DNA from: an uncultured Prevotella sp. | GTDB lineage: Bacteria; Bacteroidota; Bacteroidia; Bacteroidales; Bacteroidaceae | Reading direction: 5' to 3' | Assembly (NCBI GenBank): GCA_900550365.1 | Contig: URRR01000010.1 | Span: forward strand, 12,036 to 76,035 | Length of the DNA stretch: 64,000 nt | The notes under the pieces: model-generated | Database searches by the model: none | Told to the model about the DNA's origin: nothing | The model's input: only the letters and a program-made list of their open reading frames with translations | Part shown: in pieces, positions 24,482 through 33,908 of the stretch | Layout of the letters: every line of letters begins with the position of its first letter | How positions within the stretch are numbered: position 1 is the stretch's first letter | Position numbers and translations under genes: made by a program

Positions 24482-26089
24482 TCAGTCTGTACGTTTATAG
24501 TCAAACAGGTCAACGTCTACATAGCCGCCCGACGACTTCGTCGCGTAATTGTAAATTGCGAACTTGGTGCCCATAAAGAGGCGGCGGTAGTCGAATATCA
24601 TCTTAAAATCGGAGCCGGCACGCTGCCAACTGCTGTTGTCTTTGCTGTAATAGAAGCGCGCTATGTCCTGCCCCGGTCTGAAGTCGGCTTCTATTTTAAG
24701 GTATACACGGTCGGCATCGAGCGGCGCGCTGAACAGTGTGTCTACCTCGACAGCCGTCACAGCCTTGTCCTTGTCACTAAGTCTCACTGACTCTGACGTC
24801 ATCACAAGCCACTTCTTACCTGCCCTGTCAATCACCGACAGCAGACCCGCGTCGCCGTTGAAGGCGCTGAATCCTGCCACGTCTCCGTCTCTCATGCCGG
24901 TCAAGTCGAGTGCCACGGTGGCCTCGCAGCGCGGCCCTTCCATGCGCTGGGTCAGGGTGTTGGGCGCGAGAAAGATGTTGTCCACCACTCTCGAAGTCTT
25001 CAAACGCAGGTAGCCGGGACGCTCTGTCAGGCTCCACGCGCTGTCTACCGGATTGTGGTTCCACTGCCAGTTTTTCTTCATCACAGCGTCTTCAAAGCCG
25101 TCACTCACGACCAGAGGCACCGGCTGACAGCCCTGCACAGGCTTTCGCATCACGGCTGGCACTCGGCCATCGGCATCTCCCAATATCGGCCAGTCTTCAG
25201 TCCAGCGGCACGGCATCAGTGTAAGCACACGCCCTACGCCGTTGCGGTCTTGGAATATCACTCCGTACCAGTTGCCCGCCTTGTCGTCTACTATCGTGCC
25301 CTGACCAACATACGGAAATCCTCCGAAGTCTGATTCAAGTATTACTTTCTTCTCATACGGTCCTGTAATCTTGTCTGCACGGTAGCACACCTGACGGCGC
25401 TTGCCGCCGTTCGGCCACGAAATCATCAGCAGATAATACTTGCCGTCGTGCTTTATCACACGGCTTCCCTCGAGCAGTCCGTTCTCCTCCGCGTCACGCT
25501 CAAACACCTTCATGTCAACACCTCCTTGCTTCACGCCCGACAGGTCAGGCTCAAGCTCGCGCAGCTGACCCGTCCCGTAAAACACGTAGACACGTCCGTC
25601 ATCGTCGAAAAAGAGTGACGCGTCGTGGAAATGGGGCAGCCTTGACAGCAGTTTCCAGCCGTGTGCGGGGTCGTCGGTGGTATAGACATAGCCCTTGAAA
25701 GGCTTGTCGTTGGGTGAGAAATAGGCGTAAAACCTGCCGTCATGATAGCGCAACGACGTTGCCCACTGCCCTCTGCCGTAAGCCGTTCCGCCGATAAGGT
25801 CATAATTGGATGTGTCGGTCAGACGGTCGAAAAGATAGCTCACAATCTCCCAGTTTACAAGGTCTTTAGAGCGCATAATGGGCGCTCCGGGCATAAGGTG
25901 CATCGTGGTGCTGACCATATAGAAACAGTCGCCCACGCGGATAACGTCAGGGTCGGGCACGTCAGCCCATATCACGGGATTCGAGAAAGTGCCGTCGCCG
26001 TTGTCGGCAGCCTTTGTCTGCACCGGCAAAAGCTGCAGACAGCAGGTTAAGATGATAATCTGAATAAGGCAAAATGTTTTCATGCACAT
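24482..26089 (-). CDS. Glycoside hydrolase family 43, probable beta-xylosidase / arabinofuranosidase
   Basis: A signal peptide (residues 1-27) precedes a five-bladed GH43 domain. WADVPDPDVIRVG supplies the catalytic base Asp, DASLFFDDDGRVYVFYG the transition-state Asp and LLEGSRVIKHDGKYYL the acid Glu. Residues from about 330 onward form a beta-sandwich of the kind that completes the active site in xylosidases (GH43 C2-type). The protein would act in the periplasm on xylan-type oligosaccharides. No SusC/SusD pair or other glycosidase is beside it, so it stands outside a classic polysaccharide utilisation locus. It is preceded on its strand by the queA terminator. Confidence 0.9.
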   Translation of the reverse strand: MCMKTFCLIQIIILTCCLQLLPVQTKAADNGDGTFSNPVIWADVPDPDVIRVGDCFYMVSTTMHLMPGAPIMRSKDLVNWEIVSYLFDRLTDTSNYDLIGGTAYGRGQWATSLRYHDGRFYAYFSPNDKPFKGYVYTTDDPAHGWKLLSRLPHFHDASLFFDDDGRVYVFYGTGQLRELEPDLSGVKQGGVDMKVFERDAEENGLLEGSRVIKHDGKYYLLMISWPNGGKRRQVCYRADKITGPYEKKVILESDFGGFPYVGQGTIVDDKAGNWYGVIFQDRNGVGRVLTLMPCRWTEDWPILGDADGRVPAVMRKPVQGCQPVPLVVSDGFEDAVMKKNWQWNHNPVDSAWSLTERPGYLRLKTSRVVDNIFLAPNTLTQRMEGPRCEATVALDLTGMRDGDVAGFSAFNGDAGLLSVIDRAGKKWLVMTSESVRLSDKDKAVTAVEVDTLFSAPLDADRVYLKIEADFRPGQDIARFYYSKDNSSWQRAGSDFKMIFDYRRLFMGTKFAIYNYATKSSGGYVDVDLFDYKRTD

Positions 26090-26134
26090 CGGTTTTTCGT
26101 TGCTGAAACCGCTATATCAGCAGGTAAAAGGAAT

Positions 26135-26191
26135 AAAAAAAGATTACGGACATCAGGAGTTTCCGCACGTGCAGACTCCTGATGCCCGTAA
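26135..26191 (-). terminator. Intrinsic terminator after queA
   Basis: On the minus strand TTACGGGCATCAGGAGT pairs with ACTCCTGATGTCCGTAA, with one mismatch in a 17-bp stem, followed by ATC and seven T. It ends the ftsX-queA transcript. Confidence 0.9.
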
Positions 26192-26201
26192 TATCTTGAT
26201 G

Positions 26202-27320
26202 TCAGTCGTTAACTATCAGCATTGCGTCGCCGTAACATCCGAACTTATAACCATTCTTCACAGCCAGCTCGTAGGCCTGCATGACAAGGTCGTAGCCTCC
26301 GAAAGCGGCGGTGGACATCAGCAGCGTTGACATAGGATGATAGAAATTGGCTATCATCGAGTCAGCCACTCCGAACTCGTATGGCGGGAATATAAACTTA
26401 TTAGTCCAGCCTTCATACTCTTTCAGCAGCTTGTCCGTGCCGACGGCGGTCTCGGTTGCCTTTATGACGCTTGTGCCTACGGCGCACACATGGTGGCCTG
26501 ACAGTTTGGCGTCGTTCACCGCCTTGCATGCGTCGGCATTGATAAACATCTGTTCAGAGTCCATCTTATGCTTCGTAAGGTCTTCCACCTCAATGTCGTG
26601 GAAGTTGCCGAGAGCGCAGTGCAGGGTAATGAAGGCGAAGTTGATGCCCTTAATCTCCATGCGCTTCATCAGTTCGCGGCTGAAGTGAAGGCCTGATGCG
26701 GGAGCGGTTACGGCACCCTCGTTCTTGGCGTAAATGCACTGGAAGTCGTCCAGGTCTTCAGGTGTTGCCGGACGTCTGTCGACGATATAATGCGGCAGCG
26801 GAGCCTCGCCGAGGGCGTAAAGGTCACGCTTGAACTCGTCATGAGGACAGTCATAGAGGAAGCGCAACGTGCGTCCGCGGCTCGTAGTGTTGTCTATGAC
26901 CTCTGCCACCATTGTCCCGCTGTCGTCGAAGAACAGCTTGTTGCCGATGCGTATCTTGCGCGCAGGCTCTACAAGCACGTCCCACAGACGCATCTCCTCG
27001 TTGAGTTCACGCAGCAAGAACACCTCAATCTTGGCGTCGGTCTTCTCCTTCGTGCCGTAAAGACGTGCGGGAAACACCTTCGTGTCGTTGAAGATGAACG
27101 TGTCGCCCTCGTCAAAATGGTCAAGGATATTACGGAAGTCAAGATACTCGGGGTTGCCGTCTTTGTCTTTCAGAGGTTCTCCGTTCTCGTCTGTTTTGAA
27201 CATATCAATCTTCTGAGAGACCTTATGCACCACCATCAACCTGCACTCGTCACGGTGATAAGGCGGGTTGAGGGCTATCAATTCTTCAGGCAGTTTAAAC
27301 TTAAATTGTGACAGTTTCAT
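26202..27320 (-). CDS. queA: S-adenosylmethionine:tRNA ribosyltransferase-isomerase
   Basis: QueA adds the cyclopentene-epoxide ring of queuosine to tRNA, using the ribose of SAM. The N-terminal LPEELIALNPPYHRDECRLMVV, the FNDTKVFPARL motif near residue 80 and the ASGLHF and EYEGWTNKFIFPPYEF segments are characteristic. The length of 372 residues is at the long side of the family. The start codon overlaps the truB stop by four bases (ATGA), showing translational coupling. A strong terminator follows. Confidence 0.95.
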   Translation of the reverse strand: MKLSQFKFKLPEELIALNPPYHRDECRLMVVHKVSQKIDMFKTDENGEPLKDKDGNPEYLDFRNILDHFDEGDTFIFNDTKVFPARLYGTKEKTDAKIEVFLLRELNEEMRLWDVLVEPARKIRIGNKLFFDDSGTMVAEVIDNTTSRGRTLRFLYDCPHDEFKRDLYALGEAPLPHYIVDRRPATPEDLDDFQCIYAKNEGAVTAPASGLHFSRELMKRMEIKGINFAFITLHCALGNFHDIEVEDLTKHKMDSEQMFINADACKAVNDAKLSGHHVCAVGTSVIKATETAVGTDKLLKEYEGWTNKFIFPPYEFGVADSMIANFYHPMSTLLMSTAAFGGYDLVMQAYELAVKNGYKFGCYGDAMLIVND

Positions 27321-28042
27321 ATATTATTTTCCTCCGTTATTATATCTTCTATTGTCTGATTGTCGAGCCATTGCGGAAAATCGTCAAGCGTGACGCAGTC
27401 CTCTATCCTGACGTCTCCCACTCTCGTGCGGCACAAGGCAGTAAGATACGCCCCGCTGCCGAGGGCCTCACCGATGTCGCGGGCAAGCGCACGGATGTAC
27501 GTTCCCTTGCCGCACACCACGCGGATTGACATCTGCATAAGCTCAGGGTCAAACGATGTCAGCTCTATCTCGTCAATTCTCAGCGTCTTAGGCTTCAGCT
27601 CCACGTCGCGCCCTTTACGCATAAGGTCATACGCGCGGTCACCGTTCACCTTGCAGGCCGAGTATGCCGGCGGCACCTGTTGTATCTCCCCGACAAACGT
27701 CTTGAGTTTTTCCTCAATGAGGCTGAGCGTTATATGCTCAGTAGGAAAGGTCGCGTTGACAGGATGTTCCATGTCATAACTGGCCGTGGTCGCGCCGAGC
27801 TGCAGCGTTGCAGTGTACTCCTTGGTATGCCGTTGCAGCTCGTCAATGCGCTTGGTGGCGCGTCCCGTACAGAGCAGCAGCACCCCGGTGGCCAGCGGAT
27901 CGAGCGTTCCTGCATGGCCGGTCTTCATCCTTTTCACGCCGAGCTTCTGCGAAATGAGGTAACGCACACGGGCCAGCGCACCGAAACTCGACATCCGGTA
28001 CGGCTTGTTAAGGCGTATTATCTCTCCTTCGTGAAAGTTCAT
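27317..28042 (-). CDS. truB: tRNA pseudouridine(55) synthase
   Basis: TruB makes pseudouridine 55 in the T-loop of tRNAs. The catalytic motif GHAGTLDPLATGVLLL contains the essential Asp near residue 47, and GRATKRI, YSACKVNGDRAYDLMRKG and CGKGTYIRALARDIG follow. At 241 residues it is a short version without a long PUA tail. It sits between uppP (6 bases upstream) and queA (ATGA overlap), joining two tRNA-modifying enzymes. Confidence 0.96.
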   Translation of the reverse strand: MNFHEGEIIRLNKPYRMSSFGALARVRYLISQKLGVKRMKTGHAGTLDPLATGVLLLCTGRATKRIDELQRHTKEYTATLQLGATTASYDMEHPVNATFPTEHITLSLIEEKLKTFVGEIQQVPPAYSACKVNGDRAYDLMRKGRDVELKPKTLRIDEIELTSFDPELMQMSIRVVCGKGTYIRALARDIGEALGSGAYLTALCRTRVGDVRIEDCVTLDDFPQWLDNQTIEDIITEENNI

Positions 28043-28048
28043 CGCACG

Positions 28049-28888
28049 TCAGTCTACCATTTTCATTTCCACGCCGCACAGTCCGCAGATGATTATTATC
28101 AGCCCCACGATTATGCGGTACCAGCCGAACGCGGCAAAGCCATACTTCGTAACGTAGTTGATGAAGAACTTTATGGCCAGTATGGCGACGATGAACGCCA
28201 CCACCGAACCTAATATCAAGGTCTCAAGATTGTTGCCCTGAGTGAGCAGCGAGCCGCCCCCGTGGGTTATCATCTTGAACATCTCAAGGCATGTGGCGCC
28301 GAGCATCGTAGGCACGGCGAGGAAGAACGAGAACTCGGCAGCGGCCTTGCGGGTAAGCCGTTGAGACATACCGCCGACTATCGTCGACATCGAGCGCGAC
28401 ACGCCCGGTATCATCGAGATACACTGGATAAGGCCTATGATGAAGGCACGCTTGTAAGTCAGCCTGGTGTCTTCGCTGCCCTTGTTGAATATCCTGTCGC
28501 AGAACAGCATGAAGACACCGCCTATGATAAGCATCCACGCTACCAGTTGAACGTTGCCGAGGTTTGACTCGATAAAGTCATTGAACGCCAGACCGAGCAC
28601 CACGGCCGGCAACACGCCCACCACAAGGCGTGCGTAGAAGTCGTACATGGAGCGCCAGTAAGACTTGCCCTTGCTCTCGGCGTTGGGGTAAAAGAAGCGT
28701 TTCCAGTAAAGGCAGATAACCGAAAGGATGGCGCCGAACTGTATTATCACCGTAAAAGCCTTGACAAACGGCGTACTCTCCACGCCCAACAGGCTCTGGG
28801 CTATAATCATATGGCCCGTTGACGACACGGGCAAAAACTCCGTCAGGCCTTCAACAATGGCTATGATGACGGTCTCAAGTAAATCCAT
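28049..28888 (-). CDS. uppP: Undecaprenyl-diphosphatase
   Basis: The BacA-type phosphatase recycles undecaprenyl pyrophosphate to the lipid carrier used for peptidoglycan and surface glycans. The signature EGLTEFLPVSSTGHMI lies at residues 14-29 and the second motif PGVSRSMSTIVGG near 170; about eight membrane helices follow the family plan. It lies 6 bases before truB and 11 after the DUF3098 gene in the ftsX operon. Confidence 0.96.
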   Translation of the reverse strand: MDLLETVIIAIVEGLTEFLPVSSTGHMIIAQSLLGVESTPFVKAFTVIIQFGAILSVICLYWKRFFYPNAESKGKSYWRSMYDFYARLVVGVLPAVVLGLAFNDFIESNLGNVQLVAWMLIIGGVFMLFCDRIFNKGSEDTRLTYKRAFIIGLIQCISMIPGVSRSMSTIVGGMSQRLTRKAAAEFSFFLAVPTMLGATCLEMFKMITHGGGSLLTQGNNLETLILGSVVAFIVAILAIKFFINYVTKYGFAAFGWYRIIVGLIIIICGLCGVEMKMVD

Positions 28889-28899
28889 AAGTCTCTAAG

Positions 28900-29181
28900 T
28901 TAAGCGTTCTGGTTGTCTTTTACGATATTGTCACACTCTCCGTTACCGCCGGCGGCATCGTCTTTAGGTTTGTACATAATGGCGCAAATCATTGAGACGA
29001 AGCCCACGAAGCACACCACCGGAGCCACCTTTATACGCAAGGCGCTGAAGATTTCGGGGTTAAACGACTTGTCGTCGGTGCCGCCTCCGCTCATAAGAAT
29101 GAAGCCGAGGATAACAACCACCATGCCTACGGCAAGGAGAATGAAGTTCATCCGGCCAAATGCAAAGTTTTTTCTGTCCAT
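28900..29181 (-). CDS. DUF3098 family small membrane protein
   Basis: The preferred start at 29181 gives MDRKNFAFGRMNFILLAVGM, typical of DUF3098; the frame is open further upstream. Two membrane helices flank the loop SGGGTDDKSFNPEIFS. DUF3098 is regularly found between ftsX and uppP in Bacteroidetes, as here. The function is unknown; the position suggests an envelope or division role. Confidence 0.85.
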   Translation of the reverse strand: MDRKNFAFGRMNFILLAVGMVVVILGFILMSGGGTDDKSFNPEIFSALRIKVAPVVCFVGFVSMICAIMYKPKDDAAGGNGECDNIVKDNQNA

Positions 29182-29309
29182 TTCTGTTTGTTGGATTGAC
29201 TTACGGCAAGGCGCAGGCAGACAAGCTTTTTCTTTATAACGGCAGTCTGCCACCTGCCTGCCACGTTGTTTATTTTTTAATTTTTAACTGTCGGTTTAAA
29301 ATCTGTCTG

Positions 29310-30188
29310 TCAGATTTTATACAGGTCTCCGGCCTTCATGCGCAGGAACTTGTTGACGGAAACGAAGGCGCAGAAGAGCGTTATCACTAACCCGAAGGCG
29401 AAAACCGACGCCCCCGTGACGGCCATAACCTGCCACGTAACCACCGTCAAGACACCCGGCTCGTAAGTGTACAGGGCGTAGACTCCGCCCGCCAGCACGC
29501 CGTCGGCTATCAGAGCGGCCAGCAGACCTATGCCCACGGCATTGCCGAGGAAGGGCCTGCGTATGAAGCCCCACGACGCTCCTACGAGCTTCATGGTATG
29601 GATAGTGAAGCGGCGGGCGTACATGCCCAGCTTAACCGTATTGTTGATAAGCGAGAACGAGACGCACGTCAGCAGCACGGCGAGCACCAGCAGCACAAGA
29701 TTTATCTTGTTGAGGTTGCGGTTTACGCTGTCCATAAGGTCTTGGGGATAGGTTATGTCGGTAACCTTAGAGTCTTTCTTAAGCTCGCGCGAAATCCATT
29801 TCAGCGAGTCGGTGTTGGCATATTCGGCCTTCAGCTGCAGCTCGATAGACGCCACGAAGGGGTTAACGCCGAGAAACTCGCTCGGGTCAGTGCCCATGGC
29901 CTCGGTCTGCTCCTTCAGAGCCTGCTCCTTACTTATATATGTAAGATGGCTGATGTACGGCCGTTTATACAAATCCTTACACAACTGGCGCGCCTCGGGG
30001 TCGGTCATATCCTCGCCAAGCATCATCGTGACGGTAAGGTTCTCCTTAACATACGCCGACAGGTTACGTGCCGACAGGACAGAGAACACGACCATACCCA
30101 ACAAAATCAGCACAAGCGCCGTACTTATACATAAAGTCACCCCCTGCAATCCCTGGCGGATGCGGGTGTTGTTTCGTTTTTTACCCAT
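29310..30188 (-). CDS. ftsX: Cell division protein FtsX
   Basis: This 292-residue permease-like protein has one helix near the N-terminus (ALVLILLGMVVFSVL), a periplasmic domain of about 130 residues containing YISKEQALKEQ, and three C-terminal helices including the motif MKLVGASWGFIRRPF. FtsX works with the ATPase FtsE to control peptidoglycan hydrolases at the septum. No ftsE is adjacent, which is usual in Bacteroidetes. It heads the run ftsX, DUF3098, uppP, truB, queA. Confidence 0.95.
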   Translation of the reverse strand: MGKKRNNTRIRQGLQGVTLCISTALVLILLGMVVFSVLSARNLSAYVKENLTVTMMLGEDMTDPEARQLCKDLYKRPYISHLTYISKEQALKEQTEAMGTDPSEFLGVNPFVASIELQLKAEYANTDSLKWISRELKKDSKVTDITYPQDLMDSVNRNLNKINLVLLVLAVLLTCVSFSLINNTVKLGMYARRFTIHTMKLVGASWGFIRRPFLGNAVGIGLLAALIADGVLAGGVYALYTYEPGVLTVVTWQVMAVTGASVFAFGLVITLFCAFVSVNKFLRMKAGDLYKI

Positions 30189-30358
30189 TACTCAGTGGCT
30201 ATAACACACCTAATTTGGTGCAAAGTAACAAAAAAATATCTGCACAGCCAACGGTTTAACGTTTTTTTTCAATCACAGGCCGTTTCCCGGCCGTTTAAGA
30301 ACCTTCAAAAAGCCCGTTTTTGGCCGTTTGCGTAACATATTGATACTCAACGTGTTGC

Positions 30359-30446
30359 AAAAGGCCGTCTTTCAGTCTCCAAAAGGTGGCCTTTTGCCCT
30401 CTCAAAGACGGCCTTTTGGAACGCAAAAGACCGTCTCTTGAAAAGT
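30359..30446. repeat. 22-bp palindromic-unit array E (4 units)
   Basis: Units start at 30359, 30381, 30403 and 30425. The fourth (AAAAGACCGTCTCTT with linker GAAAAGT) continues directly into the 125-bp leader at 30440. Confidence 0.9.
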
Positions 30447-30564
30447 AGTTATAGAAGTTATAGAAGTTATCACGCCCTGCGGGCGTCAGAAGTTAAAGCC
30501 ATATGCTTTGTTGTTTGCAAGGCAAATATGCCTTAACATTATACACCTGAATTGCGGATGAACC
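30440..30564. repeat. 125-bp dispersed leader, copy B, ending in the CTGAATTGCGGATGAA motif
   Basis: It matches 16383-16507 over its whole length with no gap. It shares the AGAAGTTAT repeats, the CGCCCTGCGGGCG hairpin and the motif at its end. A further 22-bp-like unit, AACCGTCTCTT with linker GGAAAAC, follows at about 30560-30578. A short fragment of its beginning (AGTAGTTAAAGAAGTTA) also occurs near 46271. The rest of 30565-30767 shows no gene. Confidence 0.85.
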
Positions 30565-30767
30565 GTCTCTTGGAAAACAGTCGATGACGGCAACCATAAG
30601 AAAGCATGGTTAGCAGTGATGTAAACCGGCCGATACGGACTTCCTGAAACGTTAATATCTTATAAAAAACTACGGCAAGTGTACCTTTTTCTGACGTTGA
30701 GTTGTCTTACAGATAGAAGTGTACCGGCATACTGATTAAATAAAACCATTCAACAACTTACTGACAT

Positions 30768-33335
30768 ATGAACTACGTAAAGACCATGATTACCACACTG
30801 CTGGCAGCCATATGCCTGGCTGCCGGTGCCGAACTGCCACGTCAGAACAGCCTTATCACGCTGCGGCTGACTGACGAGCCGCTGCCCTCGGCGCTGAAAA
30901 TGATTGAACGTTCGGGCGGCAAGAGCATACTTTTCACTTACTCCGAGACTGAGAATTACCGTGTTACGGCAGACATCCGCAACAAAACGCAGGCCGAGGC
31001 ACTGGCCATTGTGCTGAGCGGCAAGCCGTTCAGGTATGTCGAGAGAGACATTTACTTTGTGGTTCAGTTCAGCAGCACCAAGGCCGGCAACACTGAGGTA
31101 CGCGGCCGCGTGACCGACGAACAGGGGCGGCCGCTGGCCTTCGCCAACGTTGTAATGCTGACCGAGGCCGACAAGAAGTATGTTACGGGATGCGTAACGG
31201 CCGGCGACGGCTCGTTTGTCCTGCCCTCCATGCCTGCAAGCAAGTGCGTGCTGAAAGTGTCGTTCGTAGGCTACGGCACGGCCATAGTGCCCTGCCGGAC
31301 CGACAATACGGTAACTCTGAAAGACGAGACAAAGCGCCTTAAGGGCGTAACCGTAACCACCAGCCGCCCCATGATAGAGCGTAAGGGCGGCAACATTGTG
31401 GCCAACGTGGCCGGCACGGCCCTTGCCGAGATGGGCTCGGCGTCAGACATGATAGGCCATCTGCCCTTCGTAAGCGGCGAGGACGGCAACTTCAAGGTCA
31501 TTGGCCGAGGGGCTGTAGAGGTGTATGTCAACGGCCGCAAGATACGTGATAAGGACGAGCTGAACCGCCTGCAGGCAACAGACATACAGCAGGCGGAACT
31601 GATAATGAACCCGGGAGCGAGGTATTCATCTACCACCGGCGCCGTGATACGCCTAAAGACAATACGCCTCAGGGGGCAGGGACTTAGCGGACAGGTCTAC
31701 GGCGAGCTGACCCAGGCAAGCAAGACGGGCGGACGCGAGAGACTCGCGCTGAACTACCGCACCGGCGGACTTGACATATTTATTAAAGGAAACTTCCGTG
31801 AGCACGCCTCACACAGCGAGCAGACCACGCTAAGCACAATGACAACGTCGTCACTCTGGCGCATGGAGACCGACAAGAAAAGCAACTACAGCGCGGCCAA
31901 ATTTAACGGCGAGGCAGGCTTCAACTATGAGCCTGACGACCATCAGTCGCTCGGAATGCGCTACGAACTGAGCTCCTCGCTCGGCCACGACAAGTCGCAT
32001 ACATGGGGAAACACAAAGGTTTACCGTGACAACACGCTCTATGACGACATCATGACAGACTCACACGACGAGAACAAGAGCGGCTGCAACCACTCTGTCA
32101 ACGCTTACTATACGGCTACCTTCGGGCGTTGGAACATAGACTTCAACGCTGATTACGTCGGCAGCAAGTCGCGTTCATGGCAGACGGCGGCAAACAACGG
32201 CACGATAGACGCCGAGTCTTACAACGACGTTGACAACAATCTGTACGCCGCCAAGCTGATAGTAACCGCGCCGTTATGGAAAGGCACGCTGGCCTTCGGC
32301 ACCGAGGAGACCTTCACCAGCCGCCGTGACCGCTTCGTGCAGAACGGCTTTTCAGCCGACGCCGACGACCGTCTGCGCCAGCAGTACTATTCGGCCTTTG
32401 CCGACTACACCATAACCTTAGGACGCTTCAGCCTGATGGCGGGCCTGCGTTATGAGCATCAGCGCACCAAATATTATGAGATCGGCGTGCTGAAACCGGA
32501 GCTAAGCCCTGTCTACAACGACCTTATCCCGACGGCGGAGATAAGCTACAGCCACAAGGAATGGAACCTCACGTTAGGTTACAGGATGATAAAGCTAAGC
32601 CCGCTGTACGACATGCTGTCAAGCGCAGTAAGCTACCACAGCAAGTATATGTACGCTAACGGCGACCCGCTGCTTGTTCCGCAGAAGCATAACTACGTGA
32701 CGCTTGACGGCGGCTGGCGGTGGGTCAACTTCTCGTTATGGTACGACTACACGCTGAACATGTACTCATCATACTTCAAGCCGTATGACGACGTCGGTCA
32801 TCCGGGCGTAATGCTGCAGACAATGGCCAGCATTCCTTACACCAACATGTACGGAGCGGCGATAGACCTGACGCCCAAGTTCGGGATATGGCAGCCCCAC
32901 CTGTCGGCCAGCATATCCTGGTATGACTCTGACGCGACCTCACTGGGCGTACCGTACATCAAAAACCAGCCGAGCTTCAGCTTCCGTCTTGACAACAGCT
33001 TCACGCTGCCCCACGGCTGGTTCATCAACCTCAGGGCCACTTACAGCACACGGGCGACACAGAGCTACGCCATAATCCCGCCCAACGGAAACGTGAACCT
33101 GCGCGTAGCGAAAACGTTCTTCAAGGACAAATCGCTGAAAATCGGCCTTAACGTTGACGACATCTTCAAGACGGGACGTTACCGCTTCGCCGGCTACGGC
33201 GACCACACTTACTACGACCAACGCGACGAAAGCGACGGCCCGAAGATAAAACTGAGCGTCAACTACACGTTCAACGCTACCAAGAGCAAATATAAGGGCA
33301 AGGGCGCCGGACAGGCAGAAAAACAACGTCTGTAA
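30768..33335 (+). CDS. TonB-dependent outer membrane receptor with STN domain
   Basis: The 855-residue protein has a signal peptide (about 1-21) and an STN domain at about 28-90 (PLPSALKMIERSGGKSILFTY). A carboxypeptidase-like regulatory domain begins at EVRGRVTDEQGRPLAFANVVMLT. A plug-like part with MIGHLPFVSGEDGNFKV follows, and then a large beta-barrel of the OMP_b-brl_3 type. STN domains signal to a FecR-type anti-sigma factor; the sigma and FecR genes follow directly. No SusD-like lipoprotein is present, so a FecA-like or protein-linked role is possible, but the ligand is unknown. The barrel family resembles the gene at 12808. Confidence 0.88.
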   Translation: MNYVKTMITTLLAAICLAAGAELPRQNSLITLRLTDEPLPSALKMIERSGGKSILFTYSETENYRVTADIRNKTQAEALAIVLSGKPFRYVERDIYFVVQFSSTKAGNTEVRGRVTDEQGRPLAFANVVMLTEADKKYVTGCVTAGDGSFVLPSMPASKCVLKVSFVGYGTAIVPCRTDNTVTLKDETKRLKGVTVTTSRPMIERKGGNIVANVAGTALAEMGSASDMIGHLPFVSGEDGNFKVIGRGAVEVYVNGRKIRDKDELNRLQATDIQQAELIMNPGARYSSTTGAVIRLKTIRLRGQGLSGQVYGELTQASKTGGRERLALNYRTGGLDIFIKGNFREHASHSEQTTLSTMTTSSLWRMETDKKSNYSAAKFNGEAGFNYEPDDHQSLGMRYELSSSLGHDKSHTWGNTKVYRDNTLYDDIMTDSHDENKSGCNHSVNAYYTATFGRWNIDFNADYVGSKSRSWQTAANNGTIDAESYNDVDNNLYAAKLIVTAPLWKGTLAFGTEETFTSRRDRFVQNGFSADADDRLRQQYYSAFADYTITLGRFSLMAGLRYEHQRTKYYEIGVLKPELSPVYNDLIPTAEISYSHKEWNLTLGYRMIKLSPLYDMLSSAVSYHSKYMYANGDPLLVPQKHNYVTLDGGWRWVNFSLWYDYTLNMYSSYFKPYDDVGHPGVMLQTMASIPYTNMYGAAIDLTPKFGIWQPHLSASISWYDSDATSLGVPYIKNQPSFSFRLDNSFTLPHGWFINLRATYSTRATQSYAIIPPNGNVNLRVAKTFFKDKSLKIGLNVDDIFKTGRYRFAGYGDHTYYDQRDESDGPKIKLSVNYTFNATKSKYKGKGAGQAEKQRL

Positions 33336-33395
33336 TACTGCCGTTTCATGGATAATGGCTATTTTTGCACGCCAAAACAAGCCAAAAGACAACAA

Positions 33396-33908
33396 ATGAC
33401 ATCCAACAACAATGAAAAAGAGCAGTTCAGGCAGATGTTCATGACGCATTACGCGCGCCTGGTGCGCGTCGCCATGCAGTTCATGGGCGACAAAGACGAG
33501 GCGGCAGACATCGTTGCCGACGTAATGGAGAAGGCATGGCTGCGCTTCGCTGGCATAAAGGCGGATGAGCGCGGGGCATGGCTGTACATGTCGGTGCGCA
33601 ACGCCTGCCTGAACAGAATAAAGCACATGAGGGTAATCAGCACGCACACGGAGCGGCTGGCCGAGGCCACACGGGTGGACAGCGAGGCCGACTGGCACGA
33701 GCGCGAGCGCATGATGAAAGCCGTGGAGACCGTGGCGTGCAGCCTTGACGAGCCTGCCCGAAGCATAATAAGGATGTGTTACTACGAGCATAACACCCAC
33801 CGCCAGGCTGCCGAACGCCTCGGCATAAGCCACGAGACTGTGAAGAAACACGTGAAAAAAGCGCTCGACATGATTAGAAAAAACATTAAACTGAATGAGG
33901 AATGGTAA
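33396..33908 (+). CDS. RNA polymerase ECF sigma factor
   Basis: Sigma region 2 covers FMTHYARLVRVAMQFMGDKDEAADIVADVMEKAW. Only its core AADIVADVMEKAW is diagnostic for the -10-binding and core-binding helices. Region 4 holds the helix-turn-helix HRQAAERLGISHETVKKHV. The frame opens at 33348, but MTSNNNEKEQ at 33396 is the better start. The order receptor, sigma, anti-sigma is reversed from the common sigma-first arrangement. The 3' end overlaps the FecR frame by 7 bases. Confidence 0.92.
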   Translation: MTSNNNEKEQFRQMFMTHYARLVRVAMQFMGDKDEAADIVADVMEKAWLRFAGIKADERGAWLYMSVRNACLNRIKHMRVISTHTERLAEATRVDSEADWHERERMMKAVETVACSLDEPARSIIRMCYYEHNTHRQAAERLGISHETVKKHVKKALDMIRKNIKLNEEW